5,478 bases of DNA, taken from contig CAUJFU010000200.1 in assembly GCA_963169055.1 (NCBI GenBank), positions 1 through 5,478 of the forward strand. The letters are read 5' to 3'. Positions 1 through 5,478 of the stretch are shown here, piece after piece; the first letter of the stretch is position 1, and each line of letters begins with the position of its first letter. Made by a program: the position numbers and the translations under genes. Source of the stretch: Myxococcota bacterium (GTDB taxonomy: Bacteria > Myxococcota_C > UBA6777). The notes under the pieces were generated by a model that had not been told where the DNA came from, did no database searches, and saw nothing but the letters and a program-made list of their open reading frames with translations.

Positions 1-3000
1 TACCCAACGAAAAAGGCCAATACGACTGCAACGACAAAGACAAAGATATCCATCCCAACGCCCCCGAACGATGCAACGGAGAAGATGACGATTGCGACGG
101 ACAAATCGACGAAGATCTCACACCCCCTCCTTGCAACAAAAACCAAGGCGTCTGCTCGGGTGCAAAAAAAACCTGCAAAGGCAAAGAAGGATGGGCCGAT
201 TGCACAGACAGCGATTACCTCGTACACAGCGGGGATTACGAATCCAAAGAAACGACTTGTGATGGCAAAGACAACGACTGCAACGGACAAATCGACGATA
301 ACGTACTCTTGCCCACCGCTCCTTGCCAAGCCCCACAAAAGCTCGGTGAATGCGCACGCGGACAGTATACAGGCTGCAAAGATGGAAAGTTGGTGTGTAC
401 ATCCAACATCCAACCCCAACCCTTCGAGATCTGCGGCAACGGCAAAGACGACGATTGCAACGGTATCGTCGATGAAAATCCCCCTTGCGCCTGCACAAAC
501 GGCAAAAAAGAACCCTGCTACGACGGGTTGACGGGCTGCACCCGAAAAGCCGATGGTTCGTACACTTGCGCGGGAACCTGCCAAGCTGGTTCTCGAACTT
601 GTCTCAATAACACATGGGGATCGTGCCTTACACAAATCACCCCAACATCCGAGACCTGCAACGGTAAAGATGACGATTGTGACGGTAGCATCGACAACAA
701 CACCACAGACGCCAACAAAGACTGCCAGACCCCAAAGCCCGGTATCTGCCAAGATGGCCGTACCCAATGCACCAACGGTGCGCTTTCATGCCTCTCCATC
801 TTTCAAGCCGTCCCCGAAACCTGCAACGGCAAAGACGACGACTGCAACGGAAAAATCGACGACAATCCCCAAGAACAAGGCAAAGATTGTCCCGCACAGG
901 CCACAGGAGAATGCAGAAACGGAACCTATCGCTGCGAAGCAGCCCGACTGACCTGTGTCCCCGCTTCGCCAATCTCCGAGATCTGCAACGGTAAAGACGA
1001 CGATTGCGACGGTAGCATCGACAATATCGGGGGAACAAGCCTGCCGCTTGCTCGATCTTGCTATGGTGGCCCTGCCCAGTCCCTTGGTGTGGGCATCTGC
1101 ATCGACGGCACACAACGCTGCGCCAATGGTGCATGGGACTCTTGCAGCAACGCACAATCCCCCCGTACCAGCGAGACCTGCGACAACGCCGCTGACGACA
1201 ACTGCGATCACTCCCTCACCTATGGATGCAGCACCTGCAACCCAAGCCGCGTCACTTTCCCCCTCACAGCTTATGGCGAACACAGCGATACCATCCGTGC
1301 CACCGCCCTCAGCCCCAACAACCAGCTCTTCGTCTCCGCCTCCAAATCCGGCGATATCCGCATCTGGTCGCGCACGGATGGCCTATTGCTTTCTTCTCTG
1401 CGCGCTCACACCAACGCCATCCACGATCTCGCCATCAGCAGCGACAACACCCTCCTCGCCTCCGCAAGCAGCGATAAATCCGCTGCAATCTGGACGCTCT
1501 CGACCGCACAACGCCTACGCACCCTTTTCGGCCACTCAGGAGAAGTTGTGGGGATTCGCTTTGTCGACAACGATCAAGCCCTAATCACCGTCTCCGACGA
1601 CGGCTACCTCCACCGCTACAACACCAGCGACGGAACACTCCAAAAACGCCTCAAGATCGGCTTTAACGCACGCAGCCTCGCCATATCTCCACAAGCAAAC
1701 ATCCTTGCTGTCGGTGGAAACCTCGGAGATATCGCCCTTTTTGATCTCTCGCAACACAAATTCACCAAACAATGGAAAGCCCACAGCGCAACGATCCTCT
1801 CCCTCGCCTTCTCTCCCGACGGCAAAGAACTCGCAAGCGGAAGCAGCGATCGCATCGTCCTGATCTGGAACACAGATAACAATCTCGGACAAAAACTCTA
1901 CACCCTCAGCGGGCTGCAAGCCGAAGTCAACAGCGTGTTCTACGATCCACAAAAGCGTTTCTTCTTCGCAGGCACCTCAGAAAAACTGGTTCGTGCGTGG
2001 CGTCTCCCTCTCTACACCTACGCTCACGCTTACACCTCTCCCAACGGCGCTGTCACCAGCATCCAAGCCGAAACCACCGGAACCACCCTCTACGCCGCCA
2101 CCGACACACCACGCACTTATTCATGGCCCATCGCCTCCCCCACCGCCTCCGCTCGCCCTTTTCCTGCACACAACAGCCACATCACCGCCCTCGCTCAAAA
2201 CAACAACATCGGCCTGCTCGCCTCTGGCGATGATCGCGGAACCATCGTTCTTTGGAAACAAGGAACCCTTCTCCGTTCCTCCACCCTCCTCAACAAACAC
2301 AACGCGACAATCACGCGGCTCGCTTTCACCGCAGACGGAAAAACTCTCGTCTCGACCAGTCGCAACGGCGATATCGTCGTTTGGGACGTCAGCAACTCTA
2401 CTCTCAAAACCACCTTTTCGAGCGCCCACCTCGGAAAAGCCGTCTCTGCCCTTTCCATCCAACCCAACAGCCCTGCCCTGTTCGTCTCAGGCGGCGAAGA
2501 TAGCCGTGTGATCGCTTGGGATATCAGCAAAAACAAAGACATCTCGGCACTCACCCTCCCCAACAGCGATCTCCCCCTTGATCTTCGCTTCCAAGACGAC
2601 AACAAAACCATCGCTGTCGGCGCAAGCAGCGGACGCATCTACATCCTCAGCTTTGATGGCATCAACCTCAGGCTCGAAAGAACCCTCACCGAACACCAAA
2701 ATAGCGTCATGGCGGTCGCTTTCGGACCTCGACCGGCCACCGGCGCTTCTGTCCTCGCCGCTTCTTACGTCGGTGGACGAATCGTCTTTTGGACGACAAA
2801 CTTGTGGAACAAAGTCGGTGATTTTACCAAAGCCAGCGCACGCTACAGCCAGCTCCAATTTGGAAGCACGCCTCAATACCTTTTCGCTCAAAGCGACGCT
2901 TTTCTTACCGTCGACATCTTGGACATCCCCGGCCGCAAGATCGTCCAAAGCCTCCGCGTTCCACAAAGCCTGCACAGCTTCTTGTGGCATCCTGAAAGCT

Positions 3001-3053
3001 TCACTTTGTTCGCAGGCAGCGACGCCATCCTTCACCGATGGACTTGCCCGTAA
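1..3053 (+). CDS. Probable exported MopE-type metal-binding-repeat protein with a double WD40 propeller (5' partial)
   Basis: The frame is open from the left edge (first whole codon at base 3) to TAA at 3051-3053, giving 1016 codons; the true start and any signal peptide lie outside. Residues 1-405 hold seven cysteine/Asp-rich motifs of the MopE 'putative metal-binding' type with cysteine-paired connectors. Residues about 425-1016 hold 14 WD40-like blades of 40-47 residues. I count 46 cysteines: 45 in the repeat region and its junction, and one as the penultimate residue; the rest of the propeller region has none. Such a disulfide-rich N-terminal part implies export to the periplasm, outer membrane or outside, so the propellers are presumably extracytoplasmic too, which is uncommon for WD40. 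By family knowledge the repeats should bind divalent metal (probably Ca, as DxDxD-like loops) and propellers bind protein or glycan partners. The inferred role is a surface scaffold or adhesin; no enzyme motif is visible. The next gene starts 121 bases downstream. Confidence 0.9.
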   Translation, partial: PNEKGQYDCNDKDKDIHPNAPERCNGEDDDCDGQIDEDLTPPPCNKNQGVCSGAKKTCKGKEGWADCTDSDYLVHSGDYESKETTCDGKDNDCNGQIDDNVLLPTAPCQAPQKLGECARGQYTGCKDGKLVCTSNIQPQPFEICGNGKDDDCNGIVDENPPCACTNGKKEPCYDGLTGCTRKADGSYTCAGTCQAGSRTCLNNTWGSCLTQITPTSETCNGKDDDCDGSIDNNTTDANKDCQTPKPGICQDGRTQCTNGALSCLSIFQAVPETCNGKDDDCNGKIDDNPQEQGKDCPAQATGECRNGTYRCEAARLTCVPASPISEICNGKDDDCDGSIDNIGGTSLPLARSCYGGPAQSLGVGICIDGTQRCANGAWDSCSNAQSPRTSETCDNAADDNCDHSLTYGCSTCNPSRVTFPLTAYGEHSDTIRATALSPNNQLFVSASKSGDIRIWSRTDGLLLSSLRAHTNAIHDLAISSDNTLLASASSDKSAAIWTLSTAQRLRTLFGHSGEVVGIRFVDNDQALITVSDDGYLHRYNTSDGTLQKRLKIGFNARSLAISPQANILAVGGNLGDIALFDLSQHKFTKQWKAHSATILSLAFSPDGKELASGSSDRIVLIWNTDNNLGQKLYTLSGLQAEVNSVFYDPQKRFFFAGTSEKLVRAWRLPLYTYAHAYTSPNGAVTSIQAETTGTTLYAATDTPRTYSWPIASPTASARPFPAHNSHITALAQNNNIGLLASGDDRGTIVLWKQGTLLRSSTLLNKHNATITRLAFTADGKTLVSTSRNGDIVVWDVSNSTLKTTFSSAHLGKAVSALSIQPNSPALFVSGGEDSRVIAWDISKNKDISALTLPNSDLPLDLRFQDDNKTIAVGASSGRIYILSFDGINLRLERTLTEHQNSVMAVAFGPRPATGASVLAASYVGGRIVFWTTNLWNKVGDFTKASARYSQLQFGSTPQYLFAQSDAFLTVDILDIPGRKIVQSLRVPQSLHSFLWHPESFTLFAGSDAILHRWTCP
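24..1240 (+). repeat. Seven MopE-type metal-binding motifs with cysteine-rich connectors (protein-level repeat)
   Basis: The core is C-N/D-G-x-D-D/N-D-C-D/N-G-x-I/V-D. First-cysteine codons are at 72, 258, 432, 657, 822, 984 and 1179, so the spacing is 62, 58, 75, 55, 54 and 65 codons. Copy 1 has the longer classical form, preceded by D-C-N-D-x-D (from 24) and H-P-N-A-P-E; the others have only the short form, usually introduced by E-T-C or E-I-C. Copy 3 has an inserted Gly (C-G-N-G). Copy 7 (C-D-N-A-A-D-D-N-C-D-H) lacks the two conserved glycines and has probably lost metal binding. Most connectors carry four cysteines in the style G-x-C-x-x-G-x-x-x-C-x-x-G-x-W-x-x-C; the one between copies 3 and 4 (483-635) has eight. 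Each Asp/Asn cluster closed by two cysteines resembles a small calcium loop. MopE of Methylococcus, for which the Pfam motif is named, binds copper, so the metal here is not settled. Confidence 0.9.
1275..3050 (+). other. Fourteen WD40-type blades: two tandem seven-bladed beta-propellers
   Basis: I align 14 consecutive blades, starting near 1275, 1383, 1509, 1635, 1755, 1884, 2010 (propeller 1) and 2136, 2265, 2400, 2532, 2661, 2802 and 2931 (propeller 2). Typical landmarks are the H-x-x-x-I-x-x-L/I-A-F/I-S/T-x-D/N-x-x-x-L-x-S-x-S-x-D/N-G-x-I-x-x-W core and the blade-closing Trp, with Trp codons at 1365, 1491, 1866, 1998, 2124, 2253, 2382, 2517, 2790 and 3039. Blades 5 (A-F-S-P-D-G-K-E-L-A-S-G-S-S-D) and 9 are nearest the consensus; blades 3, 4, 11 and 13 lack the final Trp. 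The count of exactly 14, with the stop directly after blade 14, fits two closed seven-bladed rings with a boundary near 2136. Only the last blade has a cysteine (W-T-C-P-stop). This is a binding platform by family knowledge; the ligand is unknown. Confidence 0.85.
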
Positions 3054-3125
3054 ACCGACAAAAACCATATCGTCGATGGATTTGCCCGTAAACCAACAAA
3101 AACCAAATCGTCGATGGATTTGCCC
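3037..3125 (+). repeat. 38-bp direct tandem repeat (about 2.3 copies) spanning the stop codon of the first gene
   Basis: Unit A is 3037-3074, unit B is 3075-3112, and a partial third copy matches for 13 bases (3113-3125). A and B differ at 3 of 38 positions. Each unit begins gatgga and contains ttgcccgtaaacc, which in unit A encodes the last residues (W-T-C-P) and TAA stop of the first gene; unit B repeats that tail downstream in another frame, as 38 is not a multiple of 3. The rest of the 121-base gap (3126-3174) shows nothing firm. No hairpin followed by a T-run is visible, so I call no terminator, and I see no good promoter. The repeat most simply reflects replication slippage at the gene end; a regulatory or mRNA-end role is possible but unsupported. 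Confidence 0.85.
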
Positions 3126-3174
3126 ATCACACCGCCTCTACCGACGCAATCTCCAACCGATCGGATTCAAACCC

Positions 3175-3267
3175 ATGCACCGTTCCTCACAACAAAACAC
3201 CCTATATCGGCTTTTTGGATGGCCCCTGCTCGCTCTCCTGCTTGCGATCACCCCCGCCCTCGCTTGC
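3175..3267 (+). other. Signal peptide with probable lipoprotein cysteine (Cys31)
   Basis: The n-region has His2, Arg3 and Arg12. The hydrophobic core runs from Leu13 to Ala30 (L-F-G-W-P-L-L-A-L-L-L-A-I-T-P-A-L-A) and is followed by Cys31-Asp32-Gly33. The -3 to -1 residues Ala-Leu-Ala are not the usual Leu-Ala/Ser-Gly/Ala lipobox and would also suit signal peptidase I. Lipidation is favoured because this is the protein's only cysteine and a disordered stalk follows it directly. Asp at +2 is the inner-membrane retention signal in E. coli, but that rule may not apply in this host. Confidence 0.7.
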
Positions 3268-5478
3268 GATGGCCTCCCACCCACCGAGACCCTCCAAGAA
3301 TCCACATCCGAATCTTCCCAAGAATCCGCTCCTACCGAGACCCTCCAAGAACCCGCTCCATCCGAGCCTTCTACAGAACCCGCTCCTACCGAGCCTTCCA
3401 CAGAACCCGCTCCCATCGAGCCTTCCACAGAACCCGCTCCCATCGAGCCTTCCACAGAACCCACCGCTGAATCCGATCCCTCCGAGAATCCATCTCAAGA
3501 ACCCACCCCCACCGACCAAGAGTCCCTTCCTACCGAGTCGAATCAAGAAACCACACAAGACGCTACCACAGAACCTATCGCAGAATCCGACCCCACCGAC
3601 GCACAAGAGCCGCTCCCTGAAACCAACCCCGAGCCGCTCCCTGAAACCAACCCCGAGCCGCTTCCCGAAACCCAACCCGACGGCCTACCCGCGCTCCAAG
3701 TCAAAGCGATCAGCCTGCGCACTCCGTTGCTCGAAAACTCCGCACAAAGCGGCCTTCTCGAACGATCCGCCGACGGCAAAACGTGGCAACGCATACTCTG
3801 GCTCCCTGCGGGCTCGTTCTCTTTTACTTTTCAACTCGACAAACAAACTGCTCCTGTCGGCATCCTTCAACAATCGACATGGCCACTACAAGGCTTTCTA
3901 CAAACAGCCACCGCCCCGATCCAAGCAAATACCCCACAACAAGGCCGTTATCGCATCACTGTCGACACCACAAACGCCTCGTTTCGCATCGAAGCCCTCC
4001 CCACCATCACAGCCGCCCGTCTTGTCGGCACGTGGAACGCCCAAAGCAACCAACAGATCGCCCTCGCTCTTGACGCCCAAACGGGCCTATTCCAAGCCGA
4101 TATCTCGCTCAAAGCCGGCAATGCGACGTTTTCCCTCGAACTCCAACAACAAGGCGCTTGGCGACGCCACAGCCTTACACACACACCCTACAATGCTTTC
4201 CCACAAGGCGGAACCCTCGAAGAAAACAGCTCTCCAAGTCTTTCACTGATCCCACAAGACGACACTTACCGCTTTTCCGTCGATCTCAAAGATCTCCGCT
4301 TTACACTTCACTACACCCCCGATGATCCGACACTTCGCTACCAAGCCCTCCTTCAAGATCTCAGCACCCTCACCGATCCTGCTCAAAAAAATGCACGAAT
4401 CCTCCCTTTCTTCCGACGCTTAACGGCCCTTCGACAGATCCCCATCGTCAAAGGCCGCGACGTCATCTTCTTGCTGTGGTGGTCCATGCAAGCCCCCGCC
4501 TTCGTCGCTGGAACCTTCAACCAATGGCAAGCCGGACAACACACCCTCCAACGCGTCGCTGGCACCGACTTTTATCACCTCAAAATCACCATGACCCAAG
4601 ATGCCCAATACGCCTACAAGTTCGTCGACTCCTCCGCCACCCCTCAATGGATCACAGACCCCGTCAATCGGCGATTTGAGTACGGACCTTTTGGCTCCAA
4701 CTCCCTCTTCAATACCGACGCCACCACCGACACCAGCACACTCGAACAACACGACGAATTCTCAGCCACCAAGCTCCAAAACAAACGCAAGCTCATCGTC
4801 TACCTCCCCCCCAACTATCGCAGCGCCAAAACCCGCTATCCCGTCTTGTACATGCACGACGGACAAAACCTCTTTGATGACCAAGCGATCTGGGGCGGAT
4901 GGGGCGTCAAAAACTGGGCCGATCAGATGATCAAAGCTGGACAACTCAAGCCTTTTATCGTCGTCGGTGTCGAAAACACGATCGGCAGAATGGACGAATA
5001 CACCCACACAACCGACAAGATCAGCGGAACCTCCGCTGGAGGCAAAGCCAACGACTACGCCGACTTCTTGCTCAAAGATATCAAACCCTACATCGACGGG
5101 CTTTATCGCACACAACCCGACCACCGCCACACCGCCGTCATGGGTTCTTCGCTTGGTGGCTTGATCTCTCTTTGGCTCGGCGTCCATTATCCCCGTACCT
5201 TCTTCCGCATCGGTGCGCTCTCTAGCACCTTTGGATGGGGCAAGATCGGAGCAAACAACCCCACCCTCGGCGAGATCTTCCAAACCAAAGGCTTCCAAAA
5301 CCTCGTCGTCTACATCGATTCAGGCTCCCCCCAAGACAACTACCAAGTCACCCTCCAGATGCGAGACACCATGCGACAACTCGGCTACCTCGATGATCTC
5401 AACCTACTCCATTACGTCGAACCAAACGCCATCCACAACGAAAAAGCATGGCGTGACCGCCTCCATCGCCCCCTTTCT
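3175..5478 (+). CDS. Probable lipid-anchored, multi-module esterase (esterase-D / CE1-like alpha/beta hydrolase), 3' partial
   Basis: The frame is open from ATG at 3175 to the right edge: 768 codons, no stop. Order: signal peptide (1-30), Cys31, acidic Pro/Glu/Thr/Ser stalk (32-170), two beta-rich modules (about 173-275 and 280-382), a mixed linker (383-423), a CBM48/E-set module (about 424-512) and an esterase-D-like hydrolase (about 526 to the end). The hydrolase has G657-S-S659-L-G, an Asp at 721 (or 715) and H754, matching the Ser-Asp-His triad of the family. It should hydrolyse ester bonds; E-set plus esterase-D proteins are often carbohydrate esterases (acetyl or feruloyl), but enterochelin-esterase relatives share the fold, so the substrate is open. 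Cys31 is the only cysteine in all 768 residues. The start at 3175 is chosen because it gives a normal signal peptide; an in-frame ATG at 3076 would add 33 residues, and neither has a clear Shine-Dalgarno. The domain is nearly finished, so the stop is probably just past the window. Confidence 0.9.
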   Translation, partial: MHRSSQQNTLYRLFGWPLLALLLAITPALACDGLPPTETLQESTSESSQESAPTETLQEPAPSEPSTEPAPTEPSTEPAPIEPSTEPAPIEPSTEPTAESDPSENPSQEPTPTDQESLPTESNQETTQDATTEPIAESDPTDAQEPLPETNPEPLPETNPEPLPETQPDGLPALQVKAISLRTPLLENSAQSGLLERSADGKTWQRILWLPAGSFSFTFQLDKQTAPVGILQQSTWPLQGFLQTATAPIQANTPQQGRYRITVDTTNASFRIEALPTITAARLVGTWNAQSNQQIALALDAQTGLFQADISLKAGNATFSLELQQQGAWRRHSLTHTPYNAFPQGGTLEENSSPSLSLIPQDDTYRFSVDLKDLRFTLHYTPDDPTLRYQALLQDLSTLTDPAQKNARILPFFRRLTALRQIPIVKGRDVIFLLWWSMQAPAFVAGTFNQWQAGQHTLQRVAGTDFYHLKITMTQDAQYAYKFVDSSATPQWITDPVNRRFEYGPFGSNSLFNTDATTDTSTLEQHDEFSATKLQNKRKLIVYLPPNYRSAKTRYPVLYMHDGQNLFDDQAIWGGWGVKNWADQMIKAGQLKPFIVVGVENTIGRMDEYTHTTDKISGTSAGGKANDYADFLLKDIKPYIDGLYRTQPDHRHTAVMGSSLGGLISLWLGVHYPRTFFRIGALSSTFGWGKIGANNPTLGEIFQTKGFQNLVVYIDSGSPQDNYQVTLQMRDTMRQLGYLDDLNLLHYVEPNAIHNEKAWRDRLHRPLS
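3364..3471 (+). repeat. Four tandem 27-bp units encoding E-P-S-T-E-P-A-P-T/I
   Basis: Units begin at 3364, 3391, 3418 and 3445; each starts gagccttc and contains acagaaccc. The last drifts to T-A-E at its end. Units 2-4 share nearly all bases at the DNA level, suggesting recent slippage rather than selection on protein sequence alone. The period is a multiple of 3, so copy changes lengthen or shorten the stalk without a frameshift. Confidence 0.9.
3607..3678 (+). repeat. Three tandem 24-bp units encoding E-P-L-P-E-T-N/Q-P
   Basis: Units are 3607-3630, 3631-3654 and 3655-3678. The first two are identical in DNA; the third has synonymous changes and Asn to Gln. They end the stalk just before the first folded module. 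As with the 27-bp block, unit gain or loss would keep the frame. Confidence 0.9.
3691..4320 (+). other. Two unassigned beta-rich modules before the E-set domain (residues about 173-275 and 280-382)
   Basis: Both segments end in the same pattern: Y-R, a hydrophobic residue, T/S-V-D, then F near a short strand (Y-R-I-T-V-D at residues 259-264; Y-R-F-S-V-D at 365-370). Each also has a strand like A-G-S/N-x-x-F-x-x-x-x-x-L/Q. The second opens with A-R-L-V-G-T-W-N (281-288), resembling the opening strand of E-set/starch-binding modules, and continues with F-Q-A-D-I-S-L-K-A-G. I infer two related immunoglobulin-like or carbohydrate-binding-like sandwiches of roughly 100 residues. I cannot name the family; no binding residue is certain. 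Confidence 0.5.
4444..4710 (+). other. CBM48 / E-set (esterase N-terminal type) module
   Basis: Residues about 424-512 contain F-V-A-G-T-F-N-Q-W (443-451), a strand ending F-Y-H-L-K-I-T-M, then Y-A-Y-K-F-V-D (479-485), W-I-T-D-P-V-N (492-498) and G-S-N-S-L-F. This is the standard order for the glycogen-binding-like E-set domain found in front of esterase-D catalytic domains. By family knowledge it positions or binds a glycan near the active site; glycan binding by this copy is not shown. Confidence 0.85.
4750..5478 (+). other. Esterase-D-like alpha/beta hydrolase catalytic domain (3' end cut)
   Basis: The domain opens with K-L-I-V-Y-L-P-P-N-Y and Y-P-V-L-Y-M-H-D-G-Q-N-L-F (residues 555-567), then F-I-V-V-G-V-E-N and R-M-D-E-Y-T. 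The nucleophile elbow is V-M-G-S-S-L-G-G with Ser659 (codon 5149). The acid is most likely Asp721 (codon 5335) in Y-I-D-S-G-S-P-Q-D-N, with Asp715 (5317) as the alternative. The histidine is His754 (codon 5434) in A-I-H-N-E-K-A-W-R-D-R-L, the usual H-N-E-x-x-W-x-x-R-L ending. All catalytic residues fall inside the window; only the final helix and stop appear to be missing. Confidence 0.9.

Larger units (their letters stand above)
3268..3684 (+). other. Acidic Pro/Glu/Thr/Ser-rich stalk (residues 32-170)
   Basis: About 139 residues follow the anchor cysteine, with no Lys, Arg, His, Cys, Phe, Tyr, Trp, Val or Met. I count 28 Glu and 7 Asp, so about a quarter of the residues are acidic. The segment is built from short repeats (E-P-S-T-E-P-A-P-T/I; E-P-L-P-E-T-N-P; P-T-E-T-L-Q-E-S/P). 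This composition means an extended, disordered, strongly negative spacer that would hold the enzymatic modules away from the membrane. Thr/Ser density also permits O-glycosylation, which is inference only. Confidence 0.85.

Noticed and set aside
309-311. TTG as the start of the first gene
   Set aside because: The same frame is open back to the left edge and already encodes two complete metal-binding motifs (72 and 258), so 309 is internal.
118-1283. Several long antisense frames over the metal-binding region, Cys/Arg-rich
   Set aside because: They mirror the periodic cysteine/Asp motif codons of the + strand gene and show no recognisable domain of their own.
3037-3125. CRISPR-like array
   Set aside because: The 38-bp units abut each other with no spacers and there are only about 2.3 copies.
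3157-3164. Perfect 8-bp palindrome ccgatcgg upstream of the esterase gene
   Set aside because: It does not extend beyond 8 bases and such short palindromes are expected by chance; not enough for an operator call.
3054-3174. Rho-independent terminator or promoter in the gap
   Set aside because: No GC-rich hairpin followed by a T-run is visible. ttgccc at 3082 has no convincing -10 partner at the right distance.
3138-3464. Reverse-strand frame with Gly/Ser/Glu repeats (G-S-V-E-G-S-M-G-A type)
   Set aside because: It is the antisense image of the 27-bp stalk repeats; no start signal or non-repeat domain supports it.
3215-4249. Open frame of 344 codons on the + strand, Pro/Lys/Ser-rich
   Set aside because: It overlaps the 768-codon frame that carries signal peptide, E-set and esterase motifs. 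Its low-complexity product is what the repeats and C-rich wobble bases give in another frame.

Overview
The window carries two large, co-oriented genes on the + strand, both cut by the window edges, separated by 121 bases. I see no RNA genes, mobile elements or CRISPR array, and no convincing antisense gene. The first gene belongs to a style of cysteine-rich, Asp-rich repeat protein (C-N-G-x-D-D-D-C-D/N-G-x-I-D, the MopE / 'putative metal-binding motif' type) that is especially common in Myxococcota and related deltaproteobacterial lineages. The second starts with a secretion signal and a Pro/Glu/Thr/Ser stalk, also a familiar layout for exported proteins in those groups. A Gram-negative, myxobacterium-like host is therefore my best guess, but it rests on protein style only. 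Base composition is moderately GC-rich, with a strong excess of C over G on the coding strand of both genes.

Layout. Bases 1-3053 are the 3' part (1016 codons) of a gene that starts before the window. Bases 24-1240 encode seven metal-binding motifs, the last degenerate, spaced 54-75 codons apart and linked by four-cysteine (once eight-cysteine) connectors. Bases 1275-3050 encode 14 consecutive WD40-type blades, best read as two complete seven-bladed beta-propellers. The stop codon lies inside a 38-bp direct repeat (3037-3125) that copies the gene's 3' tail into the intergenic space. Bases 3175-5478 are an open frame of 768 codons with no stop, running off the right edge. It encodes a signal peptide, the only cysteine of the protein at residue 31 (probable lipid anchor), a stalk of about 139 residues with no basic or aromatic residue, two weakly recognisable beta-sandwich modules, a clear CBM48/E-set module, and an esterase-D-like alpha/beta hydrolase domain with a visible Ser-Asp-His set.

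How they may work together. Both products look exported and built for the cell envelope or outside: one a large disulfide-rich, metal-binding, propeller-bearing scaffold or adhesin, the other a tethered hydrolase with carbohydrate-binding-like modules. Same strand and a short gap allow co-transcription, but nothing in the sequence proves a shared function. Neither gene is a known named system; the interest lies in their domain combinations and in the repeats.
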